Shown: piece by piece, positions 26,904-35,325 of the stretch
Position numbering within the stretch: position 1 is the stretch's first letter
Layout: each line of letters starts with the position of its first letter
Position numbers and translations under genes: made by a program
Notes under the pieces: model-generated
The model's database searches: none
Seen by the model: only the letters and a program-made list of their open reading frames with translations
What the model was told of the DNA's origin: nothing
Source of the DNA: a bacterium
GTDB lineage: Bacteria > Spirochaetota > Leptospiria > Leptospirales > Leptonemataceae
Direction: 5' to 3'
Assembly: GCA_024742665.1 (NCBI GenBank)
Contig: JANSYA010000003.1
Coordinates: forward strand, 372,001 to 436,000
DNA length: 64,000 nucleotides

Positions 26904-27743
26904 TCAGGCGCTCAGGCCCCGCTCTTTTTTCAGCCGCGCCTTGATCCGGGCGCCTTTTTTACGCAGCGTCGGCAGGAGCGCGCGCCGCACCCCCGGAAAA
27001 ATGTACGCGAAGGTCGCCAGGAATCCGGACGAAGCCCGGATCTTCGATTCGCGCGCGCCGTCTACCGAGCGCTCGACGATCAACGCGGCGACTTCTTCGG
27101 GCGTACACATCGGCTGGGAAAAAACGAGGTCCGGCACCTCGTCGATGCTGTTCATGATGAAATCCGTATCGATCGGGCCGGGCGAAACCACGGAGACCCG
27201 CACGCCCTCGGCCGCGACCTCTTCGTGCAGGGCCATGCTGAACCAGCGCAGGGCCGCCTTCGTCGCGGAATAGGTGGCCTCTTCCGGAACCGGAACGCAA
27301 CCCGCGATCGAGGCCACGTTTACGATCGCGCCGCCGGTCTTTTGTAAATGCGGCAATGCCAGCTTCGCCATGGCGATCGGCGCGCGCAAATTCACATCGA
27401 GAATATGCAGCACGTCTTTGAGGGCGACTTCTTCCAGATCGCCCCGGGCATTATAGCCGGCGTTGTTCACCAGCACGTCGATGCGGCCGAATTTCTTAAT
27501 CGTCTCTTTGATCAGTCGCTCGGCGTCTTTCAGATTCGCCATATCGGCTTTGACGACCAGGGCATCTTCCGGTCGCGGCAGCGATTGTCGCGCGGCTTTC
27601 AAGGGCCCTGGACTCCGCGCCGAGAGAACCACGTGGGCGCCTTCCGCCGCGAAGCCGCGCGCGGCCATCAGTCCCACGCCTTTCGATGCGCCGGTGACGA
27701 TTACGACCTTTCCCTGAAAACGATGCGAATCTGCGGCTGACAT
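26904..27743 (-). CDS. Short-chain dehydrogenase/reductase
   Basis: 279 residues from ATG 27743 (a longer frame to 27782 is not family-like). Classical SDR: cofactor motif VTGASKGVGLMAARGFAAEG, DVLVNNAGYNA, catalytic Ser region VNVASIAG and the YSATK active site (Tyr and Lys). SVVSPGPIDTDF is the typical loop after the active site. The basic C-terminal tail with a hydrophobic segment (FAYIFPGVRRALLPTL) suggests membrane association, as in lipid-acting SDRs. Uses NAD(P)H; substrate is unknown. Same strand as the saccharopine-dehydrogenase-like gene downstream. Confidence 0.93.
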   Translation of the reverse strand: MSAADSHRFQGKVVIVTGASKGVGLMAARGFAAEGAHVVLSARSPGPLKAARQSLPRPEDALVVKADMANLKDAERLIKETIKKFGRIDVLVNNAGYNARGDLEEVALKDVLHILDVNLRAPIAMAKLALPHLQKTGGAIVNVASIAGCVPVPEEATYSATKAALRWFSMALHEEVAAEGVRVSVVSPGPIDTDFIMNSIDEVPDLVFSQPMCTPEEVAALIVERSVDGARESKIRASSGFLATFAYIFPGVRRALLPTLRKKGARIKARLKKERGLSA

Positions 27744-27878
27744 GCCCCAGATCACACGCTCTGCACGACCCGGGTCAAGCACTTTCGCTTCGCCTTCGCG
27801 CGCTCTTCGCGCTGCGCCGACCCGCGGCGAAACGAAAAATTTCTTGTAACATTCAGCGGCAGCCCGAAAGAATTGCGC

Positions 27879-29027
27879 ATGTACGCCGCCGCAGCTCAGA
27901 TCATCTTCCTGATCGGATTTCCGTTGATCGCGATCTTTCTGGCGGGGCGTTCGAAAATCTTTAACGTGATCGGGCCGGTCGTGCTGTGCTACGTGGGCGG
28001 CGTGCTGCTGGCCCTGACTCCGGGCGTCGCGCTCGATATTAAATTATCTGAAACCCTCTCGGAAGCCGTGGTGCCCCTGGCCATTCCGCTGCTGCTCTTT
28101 TCGATGGACTTCATGTCCTGGCTGCGCTTCGCCCGGGGCGCCGTGATCTCTTTCGCCCTGGCTCTCGTGAGCGTCTTGATCATGTCGATCCTGGGGTATT
28201 ACGTCCTCGGGCACACGGTCGAAAACGCCCCGCAAATCTCGGGCATGCTGATCGGCGTATACACGGGCGGCACTCCGAACATGGCGGCCCTGGGCAATAT
28301 GCTCGACGTTCCGAACGATACTTATCTGCTCATGCAAACTTCCGACGTGCTGCTCGGTGGAATCTATCTCCTGTTTTTACTTTCGATCGCGCGACGTTTC
28401 GTTCTGCTTTTTCTGAAACCCTTTCAACATCCCGACGGGGACGACGCCGACCACGTTCTGGACAGCGCGGACTTAGTAGGCCTCAGCCGCTCCGATGCGC
28501 CGCCGATTCTCAAAGGTTTCGGTCTTTCAGCTCTGATCGTGGTTCTGAGCGCCGGGGTTGCCATCGGCTTCGGCGCCCTGACCGGAGCGAAGGGTTCGTT
28601 TGTGCCCCTGGTCATGCTGGGCCTGACCGGCTTCGCGATTCTGGCTTCGCTGAATCCCGGCGTGCGCGCCCTGCGCGGCACTTACGAAAGCGGCGAATAT
28701 TTGATTCTGATTTTCTGCGTGGCCATGGGCAGTATGGTCGATCCCACGAGTCTGTTCACGACCGGCACTCAGTTTCTGGTGTACTGCGGCTTCGTGATGC
28801 TCGGGGCAATCGCGCTGCACATGTTCTTCGGCTGGATCTTCCGGGTCGACGCCGACACCCTGCTCGTGACCTCGACGGCGGCCATCTACGGCCCGCCTTT
28901 CGTGCCCGCCATCTGCGATTCCCTCAAGAACCGGCATCTGCTGATTTCCGGCCTGACCACGGGATTGGTGGGCTACGCCGTCGGCACTCCCCTGGGCTGG
29001 GCGGTCGCTCAGTTTCTCGGCGGCTAG
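27879..29027 (+). CDS. DUF819 family integral membrane protein
   Basis: 382 residues from ATG 27879; a TTG at 27873 is in frame. About ten transmembrane helices. Family-typical blocks include LFSMDFMSWLRFARGA, GMLIGVYTGGTPNMAALG and, in the second half, ATSTAAIYGPPFVPAI-like sequence (TSTAAIYGPPFVPAICDSLK). The two halves repeat the same helix-plus-Gly/Pro-loop plan as known secondary transporters. The substrate of DUF819 proteins is not established. Divergent from the SDR gene. Confidence 0.9.
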   Translation: MYAAAAQIIFLIGFPLIAIFLAGRSKIFNVIGPVVLCYVGGVLLALTPGVALDIKLSETLSEAVVPLAIPLLLFSMDFMSWLRFARGAVISFALALVSVLIMSILGYYVLGHTVENAPQISGMLIGVYTGGTPNMAALGNMLDVPNDTYLLMQTSDVLLGGIYLLFLLSIARRFVLLFLKPFQHPDGDDADHVLDSADLVGLSRSDAPPILKGFGLSALIVVLSAGVAIGFGALTGAKGSFVPLVMLGLTGFAILASLNPGVRALRGTYESGEYLILIFCVAMGSMVDPTSLFTTGTQFLVYCGFVMLGAIALHMFFGWIFRVDADTLLVTSTAAIYGPPFVPAICDSLKNRHLLISGLTTGLVGYAVGTPLGWAVAQFLGG

Positions 29028-29209
29028 CGCCTGAGCTCCACAGACGCCAGCGGGAGTCTCTGGCCCCCCCGGCGGATTTCGAACAGGCCGGCGGCCGATT
29101 TCCCTGTTGGTTTTTTCGGTGGATTTTATTTGATTATGCTCAGAACCTCGACGATAATTCGTCGTAGGAGCCCTGCAAAGGTCGACTTACGCCGACATCC
29201 CTCCCGATC

Positions 29210-31393
29210 ATGACTACTGCACAGACCATCGAAATCACCCAACCTTATACCCGGCTCCCGAGGGGCGGATACCTCGTCGAAACCTCCGTCGGCTATATGC
29301 AGGTCGGATCCCCGCCCGAGACCATCAAGGATACGATGAGCCTCCCCCGGGGAACGCCGCAGATTTTCATTCTGCCGCACGAATTCTTTCATATTCGCAA
29401 GGGCATTACGGTCGCCGAAGTCGAATTCCCGATTTACTACAACTTCTTCTTTCGCAAAAAGAAAACCTACATCGTTTGCACGCGCGAACAGCGGACTCGT
29501 TTTCGCAAGGTGCTACAGGAAAGCCTCTTCGGCCCTGAAGTCGTCGACCTGAAATCGGAGTACGTCGACGGCGAGAACGCCTTCGGTTATCCCGACATGG
29601 CCGCCGAGATCGATTATTTTCGCGGCGGTCGTACGATGGAGGATCACCTCCAGTTCGTGGTCTTTAACAAAGACGGCAAGGTCTTCATCAACGACGTCGA
29701 AATCGAACGCGGCGAAGACAACTTCAAACTGATCGACCGCGGCTGGGATCGCGAAACCGATCTGCCGGCGGAAGTCGATTTCAATATCATCTACGACGTG
29801 GGCGCGGCTCTGCCCGAGCCCTATACGCCGCCGGTGCTGGGCATCACCTGCCTGGGGCCGAGTCACGGCTTCGATCCCGAAGAAAATACCAGCGGTTTTA
29901 TTCTGTGGGTAAACCACCAGGGAATCATGGTCGACCCGCCGGTGAATTCCACCGAGTGGTTGGGGCAATCGAACGTCAACCCGAAGAATATCAACAGCAT
30001 CCTGTTAACACACTGCCACGCGGATCATGACGCCGGCACCTTCCAGAAGATTCTCGAAGAAGGCAAGATCACCATCTATACGACGGAGACGGTGATCCAC
30101 TCTTTTATTCGCAAGTACACCGCCCTGACGAATATCCCGGCGAAAGAACTCTTCGCGCTCTTCGATTTCGTTCCGGTGATGATGGGGCGCTCGTACTATA
30201 TCAACGGCGCTGAATTTCGTTTCAGCTACGCACTGCATTCGATTCCCAGCCTGAGCTTTGAATTCACTTTCGAAGACCAGAGCTTCATCTACTCTTCGGA
30301 TCATCTCAACGATCCGGATCGTTTCAAAGAGCTGCTCGATTTGGGCGTGCTCACCGAATCTCGCTATCGCGATATGCTGGATTTCCCCTGGCACAACCAG
30401 ATCATCTATCACGAAGCGGGCCCGCCGCCGCTGCATACGCGTATCGATTATTTGAATACGCTGCCGGAAGAGATCCAGAAGAAGATTCACGTCTATCACA
30501 TCGCCAAAAATAATATGCCCGAGGAGACGCACCTGACCCTGTGTCGCTTCGGCATCGAAAACACGGTCTATCCGGAAGTGACTCCGCCGAAAATGGAAGA
30601 GGTCTATCGATTGCTCGACGCCCTTTCCAACGTGGACATCTTTCGCGGCTTTCCTGTTTCGAAAGCGAAAGAGTTCATCGAAATCGTCGAAACCGAAAAC
30701 TTCAAGCGCGGCGAAAAGATCATCGAGAAGGACACTCCCGGCGATCGCTTTTTTATTATCATGTCCGGCAACGTAAAAGTAGTCGGTATGGAACAGGGCG
30801 AAGTCAGCGAAGAAGCCAAACAAAAACGTTTCGGTAACTACGAATACTTCGGCGAAGCTTCGCTGATTAACAACCAGCCCCGCAGCGCCGACGTCGTCGC
30901 GGAAACCGACGTCGTGGCTTTGACCATCGGCAAATCTCGCTTTTTGAACTTCATCAAGGGCAGCGATCTCCAGAAGAACCTGGCGATGCTGCATGACGTG
31001 CGCAAGACGGGCACCTGGGACGTTCTGACGGTCTCGCGTTTTTTCAAAGACGGCACTTCCGCTCAGAAAACCCAGCTCGAACTCCTGATGGAAATCACGG
31101 AGGTCAAAGGCGGCACGGATCTCGTTTCGCAGGAACAGCACTACGAGTACGCTTATATTATTAAGAGCGGTATGGTCGAAGCGGTCCGGGACGGCCAGGT
31201 GGTCGAACACCTCAGTCGCGGCGATTTCTGCGGCGAAATCTATCAGCTGCAGAAAAACGCTCCCAGCACGATTCAGTTTCGGGCGGCGACCGACGTTGAG
31301 GCCTATCGCCTGGAACGCAAAGAGTTCATGCACTATATCGCGAACAACCCGGGCGTTTACATGCGCCTGAACTATATCTACGGGAACCAGTAA
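29210..31393 (+). CDS. Metallo-beta-lactamase fold protein with two cyclic-nucleotide-binding domains
   Basis: 727 residues. Residues about 215-450 are a metallo-beta-lactamase domain with the metal motif LLTHCHADHDAGTF and later ligands in YALHSIPS, IYSSDHLND and IYHEAGPPPLHT. Two cNMP-binding domains follow. The first (about 485-590) has an intact phosphate-binding cassette (FGEASLINNQPRSADVV, with the Arg). The second (about 600-715) is degenerate at that Arg (CGEIYQLQKNAPSTIQFRA). A unique N-terminal domain of about 200 residues precedes them. Likely a hydrolase switched by cAMP or cGMP; a role as a phosphodiesterase is conceivable since class II phosphodiesterases share the fold. No membrane segments. 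Confidence 0.85.
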   Translation: MTTAQTIEITQPYTRLPRGGYLVETSVGYMQVGSPPETIKDTMSLPRGTPQIFILPHEFFHIRKGITVAEVEFPIYYNFFFRKKKTYIVCTREQRTRFRKVLQESLFGPEVVDLKSEYVDGENAFGYPDMAAEIDYFRGGRTMEDHLQFVVFNKDGKVFINDVEIERGEDNFKLIDRGWDRETDLPAEVDFNIIYDVGAALPEPYTPPVLGITCLGPSHGFDPEENTSGFILWVNHQGIMVDPPVNSTEWLGQSNVNPKNINSILLTHCHADHDAGTFQKILEEGKITIYTTETVIHSFIRKYTALTNIPAKELFALFDFVPVMMGRSYYINGAEFRFSYALHSIPSLSFEFTFEDQSFIYSSDHLNDPDRFKELLDLGVLTESRYRDMLDFPWHNQIIYHEAGPPPLHTRIDYLNTLPEEIQKKIHVYHIAKNNMPEETHLTLCRFGIENTVYPEVTPPKMEEVYRLLDALSNVDIFRGFPVSKAKEFIEIVETENFKRGEKIIEKDTPGDRFFIIMSGNVKVVGMEQGEVSEEAKQKRFGNYEYFGEASLINNQPRSADVVAETDVVALTIGKSRFLNFIKGSDLQKNLAMLHDVRKTGTWDVLTVSRFFKDGTSAQKTQLELLMEITEVKGGTDLVSQEQHYEYAYIIKSGMVEAVRDGQVVEHLSRGDFCGEIYQLQKNAPSTIQFRAATDVEAYRLERKEFMHYIANNPGVYMRLNYIYGNQ

Positions 31394-31495
31394 ACACGTC
31401 GCCGCTGTCTTTCGTTGTTTCAGGCGATTCTGATTCGACGAGGAGCGGCGGTCGGCGATCCGCATGTCTCCCAAACACGTCGCCGCTGTCTTTCG
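31392..31495. repeat. 23-bp direct repeat flanking a gene junction
   Basis: A 23-bp perfect direct repeat beginning AAACACGTCGCCGCTGTC occurs at 31392-31414, overlapping the stop codon of the metallo-beta-lactamase/cNMP gene. It recurs at 31473-31495, starting 9 bases into the HEAT-repeat gene (start 31464). Spacing is 81 bp. The second copy is coding, the first is 3' untranslated or leader. Confidence 0.9.
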
Positions 31496-32930
31496 CACGC
31501 TGAAATCCTCCGATCCGGAGCAGCGGCGCGAAGGGCTGCTGACACTGGCGGCCCTGGCGAATCGACCCTTAGACTTCGCGCGGCTCCGCGTCGGCCCTTC
31601 CGGTGGATTCCGAATCGCGTCCGCAAAGAGCGGCGGTCGGCACGCCTACCGGCAAAAGCACAGACCGCCCGACGAAATCTTCGATCGAGTCATAAAGATC
31701 CTCGCAGAGGATTCGCATACTCGCGTCCGCTGGGCCGCCGCGATCGCCCTGGCCGCCTGGGGGACCCGCGGCCATCACCTGCCCGGCGCGACCGGGGCAG
31801 TCCTCGAAAACCTCGGGCGAATTCGCGACCGGCATCGCCAACCCGAATCCGCTTTCGTCTATCTGCGAACGCTGATCGCTCTGCGGGCGCGTTCGGAAGA
31901 GGCGGCCCGCGAAATACTCCGATTTCTGTTTGATCCCGAAGAGGCTGTGCGCCTGGCGGCGGGGGCGGCTCTGGGCTTCAGCGGCGTATCGACACCGGAA
32001 ACGCACGACGCCCTGCGCGAATCGATTCAACTGGATTTTCGCGTACGGGATCGCACCCTGGACCTGGACCTGGGCGCGCGTCAGTCCATGATCGCTCTCG
32101 GACGCTTGAGCCGCTCTGACGACCGGGCCGGCGAGGCCCTCGATTTTTTATGCGATCATATTTGCAGTCTACACCGGAATCACAGGGGTGTGCTTCGCCA
32201 GCACTCCCAGTATCTTTCCATCTTCGCCTGGATTTTAAGTACGAGCAACGCTCAAGACCCGGTTCGCGAAACATATATTGAGCGCTTCGAGCGGGAGTTC
32301 ATTCCCCATCGCGAACTTTTACGAAGGCCGGCGATATTTCGCAGCCCGCCTGAGAGTATAGCGCCAGAGACGCAGATCATAAGCGGTTCGCGCGGCCTCA
32401 ATCGCCTGCAGCTGCTCGCGGCCATGAGCGGCATCGCGCGGGAATTATTGCTCCCGGCCTGGGAAAGCCGGTATTCTGAGGACTGGCTGCCCCTTGAGAC
32501 GCTGGATGCAATCGATGCCTTCGCACGAGATTCCGATCATAGTACGCCTGGAGCGCCAGTCGACGTGGCGGCGAATCAGCTCATCGGCGCCTGCAAGCCG
32601 AATCAGTGGTGCACACCGGCGACCTTTGCAGCCTGCTGGGGCGTGGAGAGCGTCGCCGCCTTCGCACGGAACCTGATGGCGGCGACACCCGAAGCCAGAC
32701 AGCGACCGGTGGATCTCACTTCGTCCTCCGACGACGCCGCAGCGAGTCTGCGGACCTTTCTGGAATTCGTAGATCGCGCGGTATTGAGTTCCGGCGCGGG
32801 CCCGGTCGCCGTTGCCTCGTCCGGGCGGACACTCCAGGTCCCCGCCTTCGGCGGTGCGGATTTGAGTCTCCATAGCCGGTACGAAGCGCTGCACACGATC
32901 GTCGTTCGCCTGGCGAAGCCCTGCATCTAA
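31464..32930 (+). CDS. HEAT-repeat protein of unknown function
   Basis: 488 residues. Helical repeats of HEAT type are visible in the first half: EQRREGLLTLAALANR, HTRVRWAAAIALAAWG, EEAAREILRFLFDPEEAVRL, and AAGAALGFSGVSTPETHDAL. These form a solenoid likely to bind protein. The second half is less regular. No signal peptide or enzyme motif. The start codon lies between the two copies of a 23-bp direct repeat, so the N-terminal end may have been altered by duplication. Follows the metallo-beta-lactamase/cNMP gene by 70 bp on the same strand. Confidence 0.7.
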   Translation: MSPKHVAAVFRTLKSSDPEQRREGLLTLAALANRPLDFARLRVGPSGGFRIASAKSGGRHAYRQKHRPPDEIFDRVIKILAEDSHTRVRWAAAIALAAWGTRGHHLPGATGAVLENLGRIRDRHRQPESAFVYLRTLIALRARSEEAAREILRFLFDPEEAVRLAAGAALGFSGVSTPETHDALRESIQLDFRVRDRTLDLDLGARQSMIALGRLSRSDDRAGEALDFLCDHICSLHRNHRGVLRQHSQYLSIFAWILSTSNAQDPVRETYIERFEREFIPHRELLRRPAIFRSPPESIAPETQIISGSRGLNRLQLLAAMSGIARELLLPAWESRYSEDWLPLETLDAIDAFARDSDHSTPGAPVDVAANQLIGACKPNQWCTPATFAACWGVESVAAFARNLMAATPEARQRPVDLTSSSDDAAASLRTFLEFVDRAVLSSGAGPVAVASSGRTLQVPAFGGADLSLHSRYEALHTIVVRLAKPCI

Positions 32931-32982
32931 CGCGCGGCGTACAGAATAGCCGGCACAGACCGCTCTAAGATCGGTCGCTGAT

Positions 32983-33441
32983 TTATTTCGTTTCGCGCAG
33001 TGCGAAAAAGCCGACCCAGACTGGCGGTCCGGCCAGGCCGGTATCGTCGGGATGAGGATCGTGCAGGATCGTAAAGTCGGTGCCGATCGCGGTCGGGTCG
33101 TCTTTATCGGACCCGGGCTGCACCCGGCCGACGACAGCGTGCTTGAAATCGCCCCGCGGGCTCGGGCCGGCCAGCACGCATACAGCGGGGCCGGCCGGAA
33201 ACTCCAGACTTCCGGCGACACGCCCCTGCTCCGCAGCTTTCGGCAGACCGATTTTAAGAAAGACCAGCCCGCGCTCTGCGAGCCAGTCGTCGACGATCTC
33301 CAGATAATTCACGCCGGCCTGCTCGGCCGCTTCGAGAAAATTCGGCACATCCGCAAGTCCCAGATCGAAGATCGACGCGAAACAGGCCTGGAGCGCGTTG
33401 CCCCGGGCCGCGGAAAAATCGGTCTGATGAATGCGACGCAT
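32983..33441 (-). CDS. C39-like cysteine-protease-fold hypothetical protein
   Basis: 152 residues from ATG 33441 (a longer frame to 33519 is not protein-like). It resembles a group of small papain/C39-like hypothetical proteins that begin with IHQT followed by GNCxQACxASLxxLxLxxVPNF. Here the corresponding stretch is RGNALQACFASIFDLGLADV, with the first Cys changed to Ala and the second kept. HAVVGRV and LHDPHPDDTGL supply the His and Asp region. Enzyme activity is uncertain given the change. Divergent from the DUF4336 gene, with 83 bp between starts. Confidence 0.55.
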   Translation of the reverse strand: MRRIHQTDFSAARGNALQACFASIFDLGLADVPNFLEAAEQAGVNYLEIVDDWLAERGLVFLKIGLPKAAEQGRVAGSLEFPAGPAVCVLAGPSPRGDFKHAVVGRVQPGSDKDDPTAIGTDFTILHDPHPDDTGLAGPPVWVGFFALRETK

Positions 33442-33524
33442 GCGCCGAGTATTTTCGCCGCTTCGGCGCGCTGTCAAGCCGGGATTGAGTTTACAGAATG
33501 TCCGACGCGACGGACGCATGACGC

Positions 33525-34232
33525 ATGGCCGTTGGAGAACTGATCAAAGTCGACGAAGATCTATATTGTCTGGAGCATGCGCAGAATATGCCGGGGGGCG
33601 TTTATTTTCCGACGCGCATGAGCGTCATCCGACTGAAAGGCGGCGGTCTCTGGCTGCACTCCCCCGTTCCGATCGACGACTCGATGGCCGCGCAAATCGA
33701 ACAGCTGGGGCCGGTCCTGCACGTCGTAGCCCCCAATCACTTTCACCATATGTACGTCGCGGCGGTCCTGGACCGCTGGCCTGACGCGCGCTTCTGGTTC
33801 GCGCCCGGTCTGGATACCAAAGTGCCGGAATTCGCGGAGCGCGGCGAACCCCTGCATGACGATTCCGCAAGCGCCGCCGCGATCGAGTGGCGCGGCGAAA
33901 TCGACTGCGTGCAAATTCAGGGCGCGCCAAATATGAACGAAGTCGTATTCTTTCATCAGGCGACCGGCAGTCTGGTGCTCGCCGATCTCGTGTTTCACTG
34001 GGGGGCGCCCTGCGGTCCCCGCCAGTGGCTCTTGTTTACGATCATGGACGTGGCGAACGGCCTGCGCCAGAGTCGCATGTGGCGCCTGATTACGAAAGAC
34101 CGCAAAGCCGCCGCGAACAGCTGCGAAAAAATCTACGCCTGGCCGATCCAGCGCATCGTGCCCTGCCACGGCGAAGTGTACGAAAACGCGACGCCGCAGA
34201 TTTTACGCGCCGCCGTGCTGCGATTCCAGTAA
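33525..34232 (+). CDS. DUF4336 family metallo-hydrolase-like protein
   Basis: 235 residues. Matches the DUF4336 family, which has a metallo-beta-lactamase-like fold: MSVIRLKGGGLWLHSPVPID at the start, then VLHVVAPNHFHHMYVA, LVLADLVFHW in the middle and RIVPCHGEVYENA near the end. The canonical HxHxDH motif is replaced by HFHHMY, so metal binding, if any, differs from true beta-lactamase-fold hydrolases. Soluble, no signal peptide. Function not established. Confidence 0.82.
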   Translation: MAVGELIKVDEDLYCLEHAQNMPGGVYFPTRMSVIRLKGGGLWLHSPVPIDDSMAAQIEQLGPVLHVVAPNHFHHMYVAAVLDRWPDARFWFAPGLDTKVPEFAERGEPLHDDSASAAAIEWRGEIDCVQIQGAPNMNEVVFFHQATGSLVLADLVFHWGAPCGPRQWLLFTIMDVANGLRQSRMWRLITKDRKAAANSCEKIYAWPIQRIVPCHGEVYENATPQILRAAVLRFQ

Positions 34233-34269
34233 AGCCATCTGACCTCAAGTTAGAGCGCGCTGAATCACT

Positions 34270-35325
34270 TCACTTGCTGAGCCGTTCCATGAAATATCCC
34301 AAACAGTCCTGGCGCACAATCTTCGGATTGACTGTGAGCATGGACGGCATGACTGATTTTTTCAGCCGGACCTCGTATTCAAAATCCCGGGGCGTCCCTG
34401 AAGCCGCTCGGTATTCGAAATAGTCCGCGCCGACCTCGCGTCCGTTTTCGTCCCAGGCCGTCAGGCGCGCCGGGTGTCGTGTGCGCGCGAAGAGCGCCCC
34501 GTCGCCGATTTCCTGAAAATTCATTCGATCGAGATCCGCACTGAAATGAAGGTCCGTTTCTCGACCCTTCGGATCTTCGAAGCTGAAGCTCGCCTCTTCC
34601 GGAACTTTGATCGTCGCCACGGTGTGAAATAGATCGTACTCCCGCGCGGCCGGAGTCCGCTCGTCGAGGCGCTCCAGATGCAGTACTGTTTCGACGAAAT
34701 CCATAGCGTGGGCGATTCCGGCCTGATCGTCGGATTTCCCGCATTCGACCGTGACCGCCGGACAGAACTGCGCGAAGGCCATCGACTGCACGCCCAGGGG
34801 ACGCAGGAAATAGATGATCGTGCGACTGAACAAACGCGCCAGGTGCAGGTAAGGTCCTTCGAGGCGATTGACGCAACCGTAATGCGGATTGCTGCCCGTA
34901 TTATTATGAATGTCGATGCTGGCGAAACAATCGCGCGTTCGCATTTCCGCGACAACCGCTGACATGATCTTCGCCTCCCGCCCCGCCGGCGCATCGCTTT
35001 CGTTTGCTTCGTCGGAGGGCCAAACGCGGTTGAAATCCGGTTGACGGTCCAGACGCCGCACACCCTGGCGCGCCGCCATGATATTACCGAGAAACAGACT
35101 CAAGGCGCGCGGCAAGGTCCGGCCCTCGTATTTTTTGAGAAGACCGCGCATCGCTTCCCAGCCCGTGGTTTCATTGCCGTGCAGGAGTACGGAAACGAAG
35201 AGCGGAGTTGGATCGCGACCGGACAGATGAATCAAAGTCGGTCCGTCGAGGACCTGATGAAGGTCGGGGGCCGCGCGTTCCAGCAGCGTCTCCGGCAAAT
35301 GATTGAGCACCGTCAATTCGTTCAT
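34270..35325 (-). CDS. Succinylglutamate desuccinylase / aspartoacylase family hydrolase
   Basis: 351 residues. Zinc-dependent M14-like amidohydrolase of the AstE/AspA family. Zinc ligands: His and Glu of LLHGNETTGWEAM, His of SIDIHNNTGSNPHYG; catalytic Glu in VTVECGKSDD. The C-terminal part (about 240-351) is the small beta domain of the family. It should cleave an N-acyl group from an amino acid or small peptide. Its ATG overlaps the stop of the upstream GCS2-like ligase gene (35322-35325), so the two are translationally coupled and probably share a pathway. Confidence 0.88.
   Translation of the reverse strand: MNELTVLNHLPETLLERAAPDLHQVLDGPTLIHLSGRDPTPLFVSVLLHGNETTGWEAMRGLLKKYEGRTLPRALSLFLGNIMAARQGVRRLDRQPDFNRVWPSDEANESDAPAGREAKIMSAVVAEMRTRDCFASIDIHNNTGSNPHYGCVNRLEGPYLHLARLFSRTIIYFLRPLGVQSMAFAQFCPAVTVECGKSDDQAGIAHAMDFVETVLHLERLDERTPAAREYDLFHTVATIKVPEEASFSFEDPKGRETDLHFSADLDRMNFQEIGDGALFARTRHPARLTAWDENGREVGADYFEYRAASGTPRDFEYEVRLKKSVMPSMLTVNPKIVRQDCLGYFMERLSK

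Noticed and set aside
30005-31498. 497-codon minus-strand frame opposite the metallo-beta-lactamase/cNMP gene
   Set aside because: The plus strand encodes intact metal and nucleotide-binding motifs across the same region; the minus product is Phe/Val/Asp-rich shadow sequence.
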